Shown here piece by piece: positions 41,201-47,144 of a stretch of 64,000 nt of DNA. Under the pieces are notes generated by a model. The model saw only the letters and a list, made by a program, of their open reading frames with translations. It made no database searches and was not told the origin of the DNA. How positions within the stretch are numbered: position 1 is the stretch's first letter; every line of letters starts with the position of its first letter. Made by a program: the position numbers and the translations under genes. Source of the stretch: Aureimonas sp. SA4125. Its GTDB lineage: Bacteria; Pseudomonadota; Alphaproteobacteria; Rhizobiales; Rhizobiaceae. The stretch is from contig NZ_AP025032.1 of assembly GCF_019973775.1 (NCBI RefSeq), forward strand, positions 4,182,001-4,246,000, written 5' to 3'.

Positions 41201-44200
41201 GCCGGCACGAGCGTCGGCGTCGACCTGCGCGGTGCGCTTGGCGGGTCGGTGGTCCGGCTCGGCGACGCGGCGGTGGCGGGCGCCAGTTCCTCGATCGCCG
41301 GCGTCAATACCGGCGTCTTCCTCAATGCCGCGACGAACCTCGCCTTCTCCTATGGCGACGGCGAATCGGTCACGGATCAGGGGTCGACCATCTCCGCCGT
41401 CGTCGGGATCGATGCTTCGGCAGCGCCGGTCGCCGGGACCTACAGTTTCCGCGACGTTTTCTTCCCGGCAAGCCCGGGCCTCGGCTTCGGCATCGGCGAC
41501 ATCTACTTCGTCGACAGCGACGGCGCGACCGGTGGCGGCAGCGGGTCCGGCATCAATGGCGCCAACCCGATGACGCTGGGGGCGGCGGAGCTGGCCTCGG
41601 ACGGCGGTGATATCATCGTGCTGATCAACAACGGCTCGGCGATCACCGCGGCGGGCACCAATGCCAACGACACGCTGCTGCTGTCGGACGGCGAACAGGT
41701 GCGCGGGTTTGGCGGGGGTGCGATCAACCTCGCGCTGACCGTGCCGTCAACGATCCAGCTGGCGAGCGACAGCATCTCCATCGCCGATCCCACTGCTGGC
41801 GGCGCCGCGACGCTGACGACAAGCGCTGGTGAAGACGTCATCAGGTTGGGCAGCCAGAACAACATCATCGACGGGTTCATCCTCGACGGCGATCCGGCGG
41901 GCGCGGTCCGCGGCATCAACGACAATGGCGCCGGCGCGACCAACACGCTCGTCAACAACATGACGATCCGCAATTTCGATACGGTCGGCATCGAGATCAC
42001 GCCCTCGACGAACACGACGATCACGAACACCAGCTTCACCGGCAACGTCACGGACGTGCTGCTCAACGCCGCCGGCACGACCCTCTCGAACGTCACCAGC
42101 ACCGGCGCGACCGGAACGGCGTTCCGGCTCGACAACGTCACCGGCACCACCGCGTTGACCAATGTGTCGATCAGCGGCGCGGCCAATGGCGGCCTCACCT
42201 TCTCCGGCTCCCATGCCGGAACGATCAACCTGACCAATGTCGACATTTCCGGGACCAACGCGCTGAACATCATCGGCGGCGCCGGGGCGTTCACCTTCGA
42301 TTCGACGAGTTCGATCACCAACAGCAGCGGTACGGCGGTCACCATCGTCAACCGCACCGGGGGCGCCGTCAATTTCGCCGGCACGGTGGTGGCGAACGGC
42401 GCGACCAACGGTGTCGTCGTTTCGGGCGCCACGGGTGCGAACACGGTCAGCTTCACCGGTACCGTCGACCTTGGCGTCGGAACGGCCCTGACCGGCACGG
42501 CCGTATCGCTCGCCGACGCCAACACCACGACGAGCTTTTCGAACATCGACATCGTGACCAACAGCGCGTTCGGCTTCAACGCCACGGGCGGCGGCACTGT
42601 CAACGTCACCACCGGCACGCTCAATTCCACCGCCGCACAGGCGATCAACCTCGATGGCGTCGCGGCGGGGATCACCTTCACCTCCACGACATCGAGCGGC
42701 GGCACGAACAATGCCGCCCTGAACGCCGTGACCGGCACCGTCAATCTCGGCTCGGGTGCGTTCAGCACGGCGACGGGGGCGAACTTCCTGATCAGCGGCG
42801 GAACCGCCAACGTCAGCTATGGCGGCACCATATCCAGGACCGCGGCGGGACGGCTGATCGACATCCAGAACCGGACGGCCGGCAACGTGACCTTCAGCGG
42901 CAATCTGTTGGCCACGGGAGGCGCCGCCTCCGGCATCTTCGCCAATGCCAATTCGGGCGGCGCCGTCACCTTCTCCGGCACGACAAAGACGCTGAACACC
43001 GGCGCCAATGCTGCCGTTAACCTGACCAGCAACGCCGGCGCGACGTTCAACTTCACCAATGGCGGTTTGGATATCGATACGACGTCGGCGACTGGCTTCA
43101 ACGCCACCGGCGGCGGCACGGTCACCGTGCAGGGGACCGGGAACACCATCACCTCGACCACCGGCACGGCGCTCAACGTCGCCAACACCAATATCGGCAC
43201 GGCCGACCTGACGTTCCAGAGCATCACCTCAAACGGCGGCAGCGCCACAGGCATCATTCTCGACACCACAGGCTCGGCCGGCGGCCTGCACGTGACGGGC
43301 ACCGGCTCTGCAGGCTCGGGCGGCACGATCGCCAACAAGACCGGCGCCGATGGTGCGTTGACGACCGGCAATGGCATCTACCTGAACAACACCGCCGACG
43401 TGCGGCTGGCCCGCATGCAGCTCAACGATTTCCAGAATAGCGCCATTCGCGGCTTCGCGGTGAACGGCTTCTCGCTGGAGAACAGCGTGATCAGCGGGAC
43501 GGTGGGCAACAATGCCGGCGTGATCGAGGGCGCGATCGCCTTCGGCGACGCTCTGGCGCTTGGAACGGCCGGCCTGACTGGCAGTTCGCTGATCGACAAC
43601 GTCAACATCAGCGGCTCCATCGAGCACCAGATCGAAGTTTACAATCAGACCGGCACGATGAACCTGACGGTCAGAAATTCGAGCATCCACGATGGCGGCG
43701 TCGACGGCTTCCAGTTGGAGATCAGGGGCACCGCACAGGCCTTCGTCCACATCGACAACAACCAGATCTTCAACATGGGGTCGCAGGCGATCCAGATGAG
43801 CGCGCTGGAGCAGTCCAACCTCCACGCGACCATCCGGAGAAATACGATCACGCGCGGCACGCAAGGCAACGAAGGCATCGTGATTTCGAACGGCGGCGAT
43901 GCCGACGCCAGGGTGCTGATCGGCGGACCGGCCGCAGGCGACGGCAATACCATTTCGGGCTTCGGCGGCGTGGCGATCTTCGTGGGTCAAGTTGCCGGTC
44001 AGGGCACCGCCCAGTCGCTGCTGGAGGCGACGATCCAGAACAACACCGTCACGTCCCCGGCGAGCGCGACCAACCACGCAATACTTGCATTCCTCAGCAG
44101 CCAGGTTGGGCAGGTGTCGCAGGCCCGATTCCTCATCGACAATAACAACGTGACCTACAATTCCGCCGCTGCTCGCGCCATTCTCGTCGATGCGCCAGAT

Positions 44201-44569
44201 GCGGGCGGGTACACCCCTAACTTCTACGCCACTGTGACGAACAATACGGTCACGGCTACCAATGCAGGTGCAGTGACGATGATCTCGGTCGCGGCCCGAA
44301 ACGGCGCCACCGGTCATTCGGATATTCGCGGCAATGACGTGAATTACACGACGGCTGTGGGGGTTACCGGCATCAACGTGCGCGAGGCCACGGCAGGAAG
44401 CAACGAGCTTGCCCGCGGAGGATCGGGGTCCAACGATTCCGCCGCGGTCCTGGCGGCCAACAACCCGTTGTCGACGACGACCGTCCTACCCAGCGCCGGT
44501 GACATCCCCGTCGTCGAGAACAACACCATTCTGCTCCCGGCGACGCCGACTCTGCCGAGCCTGCCCTGA
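26216..44569 (+). CDS. Giant inverse-autotransporter-like beta-helix surface protein
   Basis: The 6,117-residue product starts with a signal peptide (cut after ARA, residue 29). Residues 40-285 resemble the inverse-autotransporter barrel of intimin/invasin: VEFFVPLAQNQ, FGVGYRKIVSPDLILGG, GNSYGAISLGAEAIG and final RLRIPLG. From about residue 335 on, everything is Gly/Thr/Asn/Ala-rich right-handed beta-helix. About eight cassettes each open with a Y/F-V-D or YYFS segment plus GTG-rich loop and end in an FGDGE motif. A 2,563-bp block occurs twice. The last 450 residues are a distinct non-cassette helix with NNTVT-type turns. Cysteines are nearly absent outside the signal peptide. Likely role: outer-membrane anchored adhesin, exported N-terminal barrel first. 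The barrel call is by pattern only. Confidence 0.8.
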   Translation: MRSRRSQRLMTGTCLAALACAAVNGGARAQESPASSANGPLWGAHADIVGQTAREHSAAGVEFFVPLAQNQDSMIFIDAGINGDFDSEVYGTFGVGYRKIVSPDLILGGIVAIDVTQTDEGNSYGAISLGAEAIGTAAEARINVQLPFSGASRISDRTVALSQPGTLTLLDNRLVEQVSSRRITVDEVPLTGVEGEIGVNLPIGFDRLDDQLKAFVGAYHYDGDGVDSFTGVSGRLEYSVHDVLGDSLPGADLILSAGLTHDEAHGTNFAGEVRLRIPLGAPARTEADARVLSPIEERMTQRVVRTTRIQTSERTHSTTGIPQISVATDPLTGLPLNSIYVADGAETLGAGTLADPTTLEDAVQRAGGNGTIVAEGNNGTIDTPGVTLADGQRLVGGGVAIPVRLADGTVTNFQLGQTAPVIAGLPTANVISLAAGNRLQALTITGGLAGIAGTNVGTLTLQRITIAGSAATGFSIANNAGTNTLAIDGLSVAGVGGAGIAVNGLGGGTTTVTGFSGVGVASAGGGGVLFDGVTFDADPRAAGFQRVEAGDLTVGAQTDPAAIVGDGLRLNQVAGDLNFASLLIANIDGAGLFIRDRGGAGGDFNFGNTGGAITTVGGAAVDIDPVALAARFGSVSSVDADGQGSGGNNGLFLDNILARDGGSPALVIDAVLVDGATGDGLLATNNTGDLVFGTTTITNVGGHGIAAENNVGSLSFGTTSVTNAAGDGIELAGNAGPISFATTTITNPGGMGIFLASNAGSLTFADTAIANPGLGGINIAGTNGSVGFGHVDITGLGTGTGLDLTDKAGFASTRVALAFQTLDITGTGAAGSVGIDYSGSTNTFDVVTADSGTISGVAVGIDLRDAAATGLFQYGDGSATDADGRASQIDAARPLEIGGLNATTGIYNLRDVALVGDITNLTGVTVFYVDADGGNNPGIADGTAEDPGTLAQASASGADVIALVDNQSAGQDVIDAASAIQGALGSLTLATGQRVISFLLQDLIDLGGGRAPSNLLLTGIDANIVRNPNAGNGAPRLTTTEGGSNTLVLGRDNALLGTVIDNGAGAVAVFGNGISGVSIHSSEVASIALTNATGTGRIENSTIGQLALTGGTVALTGINADIVHSGAGAALSVTAGHSGSVSFDAASSISANGGTGLRFVGVSGAYALSGSARLAGGANLAISGATGSLSFGNVAITAPAGNGIDISGAAGTLSFGDVAITGVAAGAVALDFNGAALTGAFNARSLVATGSGGTPPAGSVGIDLRGVSGGQAIRIGVSPAPNPAADTPSSLTNFATGVFVDAASDAAFTFGDGEDAVDRGSRITATTAINAASAPTLGNYNFLDVDFLGAAPGAGFNPATVYYFSETGTGTGATQFDPGSIGGAEASGATVLVPIGPATINAANGGGLGSLDLAAAQQLRGFQTANGSLAVGFTGPATIQISALSATINNLTGRASPTLTTTAAGSNVVNLSSGNQLSAISTSGGASGIAGSSITNLIADNIRIANTSGAGIALIGTSGNIAFTGATSVTATGGAGVSIAAGSGTVSFATLSVDNSATAGVGVSVSGPGSFSFTNGLAIRTTTGSGLAASGGASLAVAATAGAEAIATTGGTALGLDGVTIGAGGLNLDSLLANGAATGIGLNNVGSSGGGISLGTVTLAGVTARGVDVSGTLGAGLNFGSLSIGLAGGTGTAFDLNGATLGAAITAGDFDVTNAGARGTTIGIDLTGLAGNQTVRLGDANPGGQSSSIAGVATGVVIANTSSAQFTFGDGEAATDRGSTIDATVDIAAPGSVPALASFNFRDLRLDGSPGSGFGVGRIFFVDSDGATGGGDGTGRDGANPAALAFAEANALAGDIIVLVNNGTAISAFATGADNTLLLLSSQEVRGFANGAVSLGFTAPAGFDFGGNSFSLADPTNGGAATLTSGLGNDVITLGASGNLIDGFILDGSPAGAARGIISAGSAGATIANMTVRNFTGPALHLQNLSGITTLTNVSVTGATGGAMRFDNAAGTVTATNVDLTGAAALVVAGGNAAFGFDAASSIANTGGLAVSLSARTGGSFTHAGTVTSDGAGAGGISISGATAANTVNFGGTVNLGGTTALGASGVVVDNAGTASILTFANLGVATNGVTALSAGNGGTVNVTAGSLSALGATAVALNAVTAGINLTSTSSTGGANNVALTNVAGSLVLGTGALSGATANAFAITGGTANIGYAGSITKTLGGQILSVDGHATGTLSFSGAVNASGLSGGILIQNTTGSTAGFTGAVTLSTGASNGVTLANNTGSVAFNGGLAVTTTSGAGFTASGGGTISVAAAGTRQITTTTGQILSLNGVTIGAGGASFGNLTASGIVAADAINLTGVTGSALSGATVSIAGTSGAGSDGIEVNNSSATFGFGATTIGATARNGISLSGNAGTVTFSGTTTLTNPGAAGVAVTGTNGTIGFDNLQIALQSDNTTGVDLRGANLDSGFTATDFDLTSTSPTGTTAIDLSFTTSTGIVRFGDTNVAGQSATIGGAGANAAGPTTGIQLDSANIANFIFGDGESTGDQGSRITATDRLDASPGPAGGSYNILDVDFLGAAPGPGFLPATAYYFSAGGTGTGSTINDPGSIAGAQASSASLLIPVGAAPIDAAGAGGSLDLDANQQLRAFDAPNGTLDIGFAYGGAGVIQTTATAGNISDTAGNGSPELTTTIAAPVINLSDGNTLSRIRINGGLVGVTSTVAINSLIANDLTVANTSGAGIALIGTSGNIAFTGATSVTATGGAGVSIAAGSGTVSFATLSVDNSATAGVGVSVSGPGSFSFTNGLAIRTTTGSGLAASGGASLAVAATAGAEAIATTGGTALGLDGVTIGAGGLNLDSLLANGAATGIGLNNVGSSGGGISLGTVTLAGVTARGVDVSGTLGAGLNFGSLSIGLAGGTGTAFDLNGATLGAAITAGDFDVTNAGARGTTIGIDLTGLAGNQTVRLGDANPGGQSSSIAGVATGVVIANTSSAQFTFGDGEAATDRGSTIDATVDIAAPGSVPALASFNFRDLRLDGSPGSGFGVGRIFFVDSDGATGGGDGTGRDGANPAALAFAEANALAGDIIVLVNNGTAISAFATGADNTLLLLSSQEVRGFANGAVSLGFTAPAGFDFGGNSFSLADPTNGGAATLTSGLGNDVITLGASGNLIDGFILDGSPAGAARGIISAGSAGATIANMTVRNFTGPALHLQNLSGITTLTNVSVTGATGGAMRFDNAAGTVTATNVDLTGAAALVVAGGNAAFGFDAASSIANTGGLAVSLSARTGGSFTHAGTVTSDGAGAGGISISGATAANTVNFGGTVNLGGTTALGASGVVVDNAGTASILTFANLGVATNGVTALSAGNGGTVNVTAGSLSALGATAVALNAVTAGINLTSTSSTGGANNVALTNVAGSLVLGTGALSGATANAFAITGGTANIGYAGSITKTLGGQILSVDGHATGTLSFSGAVNASGLSGGILIQNTTGSTAGFTGAVTLSTGASNGVTLANNTGSVAFNGGLAVTTTSGAGFTASGGGTISVAAAGTRQITTTTGQILSLNGVTIGAGGASFGNLTASGIVAADAINLTNVSGASFLGGTVSIAGTSGPGSDGIEVNNSSAIVNFGLNQVAINNTAGHGVNLVGANGTVTMFNTVVNGAAGSGVRISGTTGFVFLGGSLGATTVNNGPGLLVENTVSGTVQTTGINVRANGADAVQLANNAGAVLMNWPGTITQLGTGDGVDISGGTGNVTIDSSIVHSGAAGAAIRIAGTSATIAFDGDQITKTIGGVTADISDAIGAVQIGGIFGGAVTGSSGAGGLLIDNSNVTFGTQVSLTTGTANGVTVTNNSGRTVAFTGGLAINTTTGTGFTASGGGIVQVSAAGTRQINTTTGRILDWDAVNVETSVNFSSLTSTGLISTDAIYLASIGGAGTFSGGTVSIAGTSGVGSNGIEIAGSGPSLGIGFGPTTIGATGGNGIALTGNSGSIGFTGTTTINNPGAAGVDIDGGDGAISFANLQITLGSVNTTALDLSNATFSGNITAGDFDVDGGGLAGTLGINLTDTTGAGTVQLGDLLNNNPLGQASTIADVARGALFSSTTNTNLVFGDGAAPVESSIATFGGGRVIDDNGTGLPAAGTYDFDDVTFTGDASNLSAVSVYFIDPTGTGNGSLANPGSVAGAELSTSNVFVLVDKLLDATSGQIDMVNNAVHVSGGSVNSFDLKDGQVLISFASGDASIDVADFGISGSGAPNSFSFTTITNSTVISAPVGIDTVRPTLTTSIGNTINLATTGVGTITGGVARVLVANTGVSGDGIAVTSDQLSAFYLRNNTITANANAIDIRTSVGTLVADTFVLSVDGNSFSSTGGNVAVGISGQNLTAATNTVAIRSFANNTVLGSGSGGGITFDNVHFDGADTAGDQPVSAGTLTVGTTGARVQGGGISLVNPIGTLNFTTLDIANNSGTGLLVDTKGAGTTFTLNNTSGVVDTTNGVAFNLDPLTVGMTFSSVTATGGTNGIIFDQVAGTFNVTGATTISNTSGAGLSSINTNTGTFNFAALTVNNTTGGGIGWASGTLNVSGLANIDTTSGTAISQTGGVTSFTGGLDINTTSGTGYAATGGTVIVTGAGNTIGTQTGQLLEIQNTTIGAGGVQFDSLSATGAVLAGSAVTFLNTTGAGTTVDLGAITVAGAAGAGLVITNSAPNFEIASATISVAAGGISLNGANGTVRFDTIDLEAIAGIGFAISNNTSAISVLAGSVGAVNDPTATGLLISGGSGNIDFAASVRKTTFASPTVRVTGRTGGTVNITGAVVRENSGGEGIVVDTNTGGTINFTGAMTLATNAGSAVSLSNNTGATVNFSGGMAIANLLSGAGFIASGGGTIAVTGTNTISTGTGTALSLSGITVGGSGINLSGVSANGAANAILLTGVASTGGGSIALGTVNLQNVTGRGVGISGTMGAAMSFADLDISLNDSAAIAFDLNGATLNAFVTAGDFDVTNNAAAGTSVGVDLRGALGGSVVRLGDAAVAGASSSIAGVNTGVFLNAATNLAFSYGDGESVTDQGSTISAVVGIDASAAPVAGTYSFRDVFFPASPGLGFGIGDIYFVDSDGATGGGSGSGINGANPMTLGAAELASDGGDIIVLINNGSAITAAGTNANDTLLLSDGEQVRGFGGGAINLALTVPSTIQLASDSISIADPTAGGAATLTTSAGEDVIRLGSQNNIIDGFILDGDPAGAVRGINDNGAGATNTLVNNMTIRNFDTVGIEITPSTNTTITNTSFTGNVTDVLLNAAGTTLSNVTSTGATGTAFRLDNVTGTTALTNVSISGAANGGLTFSGSHAGTINLTNVDISGTNALNIIGGAGAFTFDSTSSITNSSGTAVTIVNRTGGAVNFAGTVVANGATNGVVVSGATGANTVSFTGTVDLGVGTALTGTAVSLADANTTTSFSNIDIVTNSAFGFNATGGGTVNVTTGTLNSTAAQAINLDGVAAGITFTSTTSSGGTNNAALNAVTGTVNLGSGAFSTATGANFLISGGTANVSYGGTISRTAAGRLIDIQNRTAGNVTFSGNLLATGGAASGIFANANSGGAVTFSGTTKTLNTGANAAVNLTSNAGATFNFTNGGLDIDTTSATGFNATGGGTVTVQGTGNTITSTTGTALNVANTNIGTADLTFQSITSNGGSATGIILDTTGSAGGLHVTGTGSAGSGGTIANKTGADGALTTGNGIYLNNTADVRLARMQLNDFQNSAIRGFAVNGFSLENSVISGTVGNNAGVIEGAIAFGDALALGTAGLTGSSLIDNVNISGSIEHQIEVYNQTGTMNLTVRNSSIHDGGVDGFQLEIRGTAQAFVHIDNNQIFNMGSQAIQMSALEQSNLHATIRRNTITRGTQGNEGIVISNGGDADARVLIGGPAAGDGNTISGFGGVAIFVGQVAGQGTAQSLLEATIQNNTVTSPASATNHAILAFLSSQVGQVSQARFLIDNNNVTYNSAAARAILVDAPDAGGYTPNFYATVTNNTVTATNAGAVTMISVAARNGATGHSDIRGNDVNYTTAVGVTGINVREATAGSNELARGGSGSNDSAAVLAANNPLSTTTVLPSAGDIPVVENNTILLPATPTLPSLP
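30726..33288 (+). repeat. 2,563-bp intragenic direct repeat, copy 1
   Basis: This block inside the adhesin gene reappears 3,690 bp downstream (exactly 1,230 codons, so in frame) with no difference I could find by reading. It begins at TCGCGAACACGAGC and ends at GACGCGATCAA. It encodes about 854 residues containing one complete FFVDSDGATGGG-type cassette. Confidence 0.9.
34416..36978 (+). repeat. 2,563-bp intragenic direct repeat, copy 2
   Basis: Second copy of the block at 30726-33288. Between the copies lie 1,127 bp (33289-34415) related at protein level to sequence before copy 1 but clearly diverged. The pattern is a 3,690-bp duplication in which only part has been kept identical, so either recent duplication with older flanks or gene conversion. 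Confidence 0.9.
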
Positions 44570-44979
44570 TGGGGAGGACCTGGCGGCAGCGAAACGGTGG
44601 CGCGAACGTCCGCGGCAAGACCCTGTCCACGACGCGCGGAACCCGGTCGTCCCCCGCCGCAATCGTCAGCGGCGGCGTCGGTCGGATGCATCAAGCGGCA
44701 TCGAGAGTAGGAATGACATCAACCCGAAACACCGCAACCGCAACATCGTTGAAAGACCCCGTCGATCGGACAACTCGCCAAATTTATCTGTAAAATCAAT
44801 ATTCTAAATTCCTTTACGCAGCAATTTAATGCTCCGATTAGTTACCCTTCTTTGTCTACCGATATTTTTGACAATGGACGTCGTCATCAGAACGCATTTA
44901 TATTCAAAACCCCCCGAGCTTTGGTAGACTCTGGATCGAGCACGTATATAATGAACAGTGAAAACATGAGGGGAGGCCT
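44570..44979. other. 410-bp intergenic region with AT-rich island
   Basis: The first 180 bp after the adhesin stop are GC-rich and include a CCGCCGC/GCGGCGG hairpin (44654-44660 and 44669-44675, 8-base loop). From about 44760 to 44960 the sequence turns strikingly AT-rich relative to the rest of the window. It holds a TTGACA at 44868-44873 and the promoter listed separately. No gene is supported here. Confidence 0.5.
44925..44952 (+). promoter_or_regulatory. Sigma-70-like promoter of the tail-collar genes
   Basis: TAGACT (44925-44930), a 16-bp spacer and a perfect TATAAT (44947-44952) lie 28 bp before the ATG at 44980. The transcript would start near 44959 and carry GGGGAGG as ribosome site. 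This is the best housekeeping-type promoter in the window. Confidence 0.6.
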
Positions 44980-45486
44980 ATGGCAGAGCCATTTCTATCC
45001 GAAATCCGCCTCATGTCCTTCGCCTTCGCGCCGAAGGGATGGGCCCTCTGCAATGGTCAGTTGCTGCCGATCAATCAGAACCAGGCGCTCTTCTCGCTGC
45101 TGGGGACGACATTTGGCGGTGATGGCAGGGTGAATTTTGCCTTGCCCGATTATCGGGGGCGGGTGCCCATGCATGTCGGCTCCGGACACACGCTTGGCGA
45201 ACGTGGCGGTGAGCAGGCGCACACGCTTTCCACTTCCGAACTTCCGACGCATACGCACGTCCTGCAAGCCACCAGCGGCACCGCCACGGCCGCCATACCC
45301 TCCTCCGCGCTGATGCTAGCGACGTCCGCCAATTACGAGGCCTATCGTCCAGCTTCGGCGTTGGTTTCGCTGCAGCCGTCGACCGTGGCAAATGTCGGCG
45401 GCAGCCAAGCGCATCTGAACATGCAGCCATTTCTCTCCCTGTCGTTCTGCATCGCGCTGCAGGGCATTTTCCCGTCACCGAACTGA
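44980..45486 (+). CDS. Tail-collar domain protein (MdpB-like), paralogue 1
   Basis: This 168-residue protein of the phage tail-collar/microcystin-dependent family has the N-terminal block FAPKGWALCNGQLLPINQN, then LFSLLGTTFGGDG and FALPDYRGRVPMH. The C-terminal GGSQAHLNMQPFL and LQGIFPSPN complete it. There is no signal peptide. Such proteins form trimeric tips on tail fibres, but free-standing sets like this one occur outside prophages with unclear roles. GGGGAGG gives a firm start. It is the first of three tandem paralogues. Confidence 0.88.
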   Translation: MAEPFLSEIRLMSFAFAPKGWALCNGQLLPINQNQALFSLLGTTFGGDGRVNFALPDYRGRVPMHVGSGHTLGERGGEQAHTLSTSELPTHTHVLQATSGTATAAIPSSALMLATSANYEAYRPASALVSLQPSTVANVGGSQAHLNMQPFLSLSFCIALQGIFPSPN

Positions 45487-45496
45487 GGAGACCGCC

Positions 45497-46000
45497 ATGG
45501 CTCAGCCTTACGTCGGCGAGATCCGCATGTTCGCTGGCAATTTCGCGCCACTCGGCTGGATGTTCTGCGACGGCCAGCTCGTGCCGATCTCGGAAAACGA
45601 GACGCTGTTCCAGTTGATCGGCACGACCTATGGCGGCGACGGCCAGAGCACGTTCGCCCTGCCCGATCTGCGCGGGCGCCTGCCACTGCACCAGGGCAAC
45701 GGCTTCATCCTGGCCGAGACGGGCGGCGTCGAGGAGATAACGCTGACGGTCAACCAGATCGCCGCGCACGGCCATCCGATGCTGGCGTCGACGGACCCGA
45801 CGAACACGCCCAGTCCGAGCAACAACGTGATCGGAACGCCGCAGACGGCAACGCCCTTCTACGCCGCGCCGCCGACGCTTCCGCTTTCTCCGCAGTCAAT
45901 CTCCCCGGTCGGCGGCAGCCAGCCGCACACGAATATCCAGCCCTATCTTTGCGTCAATTTCATCATCTCGCTGTTCGGGATCTTCCCGTCGCCGACCTGA
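45497..46000 (+). CDS. Tail-collar domain protein (MdpB-like), paralogue 2
   Basis: This 167-residue protein follows the same plan as its neighbours: NFAPLGWMFCDGQLVPISEN, LIGTTYGGDG, FALPDLRGRLPLH and a C-terminal GGSQPHTNIQPYL with FGIFPSPT. The middle segment (about residues 85-130) is divergent and Thr/Pro-rich, as expected for the variable tip. It starts ten bases after paralogue 1 stops, with GAGGAG upstream, so the set is one operon. Confidence 0.88.
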   Translation: MAQPYVGEIRMFAGNFAPLGWMFCDGQLVPISENETLFQLIGTTYGGDGQSTFALPDLRGRLPLHQGNGFILAETGGVEEITLTVNQIAAHGHPMLASTDPTNTPSPSNNVIGTPQTATPFYAAPPTLPLSPQSISPVGGSQPHTNIQPYLCVNFIISLFGIFPSPT

Positions 46001-46009
46001 GAGGCAGTC

Positions 46010-46531
46010 ATGGCCGACCCTTTCGTTGCGGAAATTCGTATCTTTCCATTCAACTTCGCGCCCAAGGGCTGGGCCTGGTGCGACGGGCAACTTCTGCCGT
46101 TGTCCCAGAACACGGCGCTGTTTTCGCTCCTCGGCACCACCTACGGCGGTAACGGCATTTCGACCTTCGCCCTCCCGGACATGCAAGGGAGCGTGCCGAT
46201 GCATCCCGGTCAGGGGCCGGGCCTGTCGCTGCATGATCTGGGCGAAACCGCAGGATCGGAGACCGTCACCTTGCTTGAGTCGGAGATCCCGACCCATAGC
46301 CACGCGCTCAATACCTACAACGACGTTGGCGAAGATCGCATCGCAGGCGCTTCCGAAGCGATCGCCCGATCGACCGGGGGACTTCTCTTCGGAGCGCCCG
46401 CGGGATTGGCAACGATGTCGCCCACCGCGCTCACGCCCGCCGGCGGCGACCAGCCGCACAACAACATGCAGCCCTATCTCACCTGCTATTTCTGCATCGC
46501 GCTGCAGGGCGTCTTTCCGCCGCGGCCGTGA
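46010..46531 (+). CDS. Tail-collar domain protein (MdpB-like), paralogue 3
   Basis: This 173-residue third paralogue has NFAPKGWAWCDGQLLPLSQN, LLGTTYGGNG, FALPDMQGSVPMHPGQG, and C-terminal GGDQPHNNMQPYL and LQGVFPPRP. It is closer to paralogue 1 than to paralogue 2 in the N-terminal block. It starts nine bases after paralogue 2. Three adjacent paralogues with conserved ends and variable middles suggest a hetero- or homotrimer set made together. Confidence 0.88.
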   Translation: MADPFVAEIRIFPFNFAPKGWAWCDGQLLPLSQNTALFSLLGTTYGGNGISTFALPDMQGSVPMHPGQGPGLSLHDLGETAGSETVTLLESEIPTHSHALNTYNDVGEDRIAGASEAIARSTGGLLFGAPAGLATMSPTALTPAGGDQPHNNMQPYLTCYFCIALQGVFPPRP

Positions 46532-46547
46532 GCGGCGGACAGGCGGG

Positions 46548-47144
46548 ATGACTCGCAGAACAGCATTTGAGGCGCGGGACGTCGGCGAGACGGGCCTGAG
46601 AACGGCCGCCGCCATGTCGCGCCCGGCGCCGCCGGGAACGCTTTTCCGCGCCGCCACGATCGACGACTCGGTCTTCTTCGCCGCTCTCTACGCGTCGACC
46701 CGAGCGGAGGAACTGGCCCTGTCGGGCTGGCCGGCAGCCATGCAGGCGGCGTTCCTCGCCCAGCAGGCGGCGGCCCAGCATGCGCATTATGTCCAGTACT
46801 ACGGCGACGCGGATTGGTGGGTGCTGGAGCGGAACGGCCGGCCGATCGGCCGGCTGATCCTGGCGCATTGGCCGAGCCAGCATCGCATCGTCGACATCGC
46901 GCTGCTGCCGGAAGCCCGCGGGCGTGGCCTCGGCGGGGCGATCCTCGCCAGCGTCATCGCCGCGGCGGAGGCCGGCGGCAAGCCGGTGTCCATCCATGTC
47001 GAGAAGGCCAACCCGGCCATGCGCCTCTACCGCCGCCTCGGCTTTGCGACCGTGGAGGACAAGGGCGTCTACGATCTGATGATGCGCCCCGCGGCCGCCC
47101 CCGGAAGGGTCGACACCGCCGGCCTGCGCCCGCCGGTCAGTTGA
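46548..47144 (+). CDS. GNAT-family N-acetyltransferase
   Basis: The 198-residue protein has the GNAT fold. The central strand is IVDIALLPEARGRGLGGAIL (acetyl-CoA pyrophosphate loop R-G-R-G-L-G), followed by VEKANPAMRLYRRLGF. It starts 17 bases after the third tail-collar gene with AGGCGGG upstream and is probably in that operon, so it may acetylate a protein or glycan of the same system. An in-frame ATG at 46614 is an alternative start. The 3' end overlaps the convergent next gene by eight bases. Confidence 0.85.
   Translation: MTRRTAFEARDVGETGLRTAAAMSRPAPPGTLFRAATIDDSVFFAALYASTRAEELALSGWPAAMQAAFLAQQAAAQHAHYVQYYGDADWWVLERNGRPIGRLILAHWPSQHRIVDIALLPEARGRGLGGAILASVIAAAEAGGKPVSIHVEKANPAMRLYRRLGFATVEDKGVYDLMMRPAAAPGRVDTAGLRPPVS

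Noticed and set aside
44980..46531. Tail-collar genes as evidence for a prophage
   Set aside because: No integrase, capsid, portal, terminase or baseplate gene is present on either side, and gene density and GC fit the chromosome.
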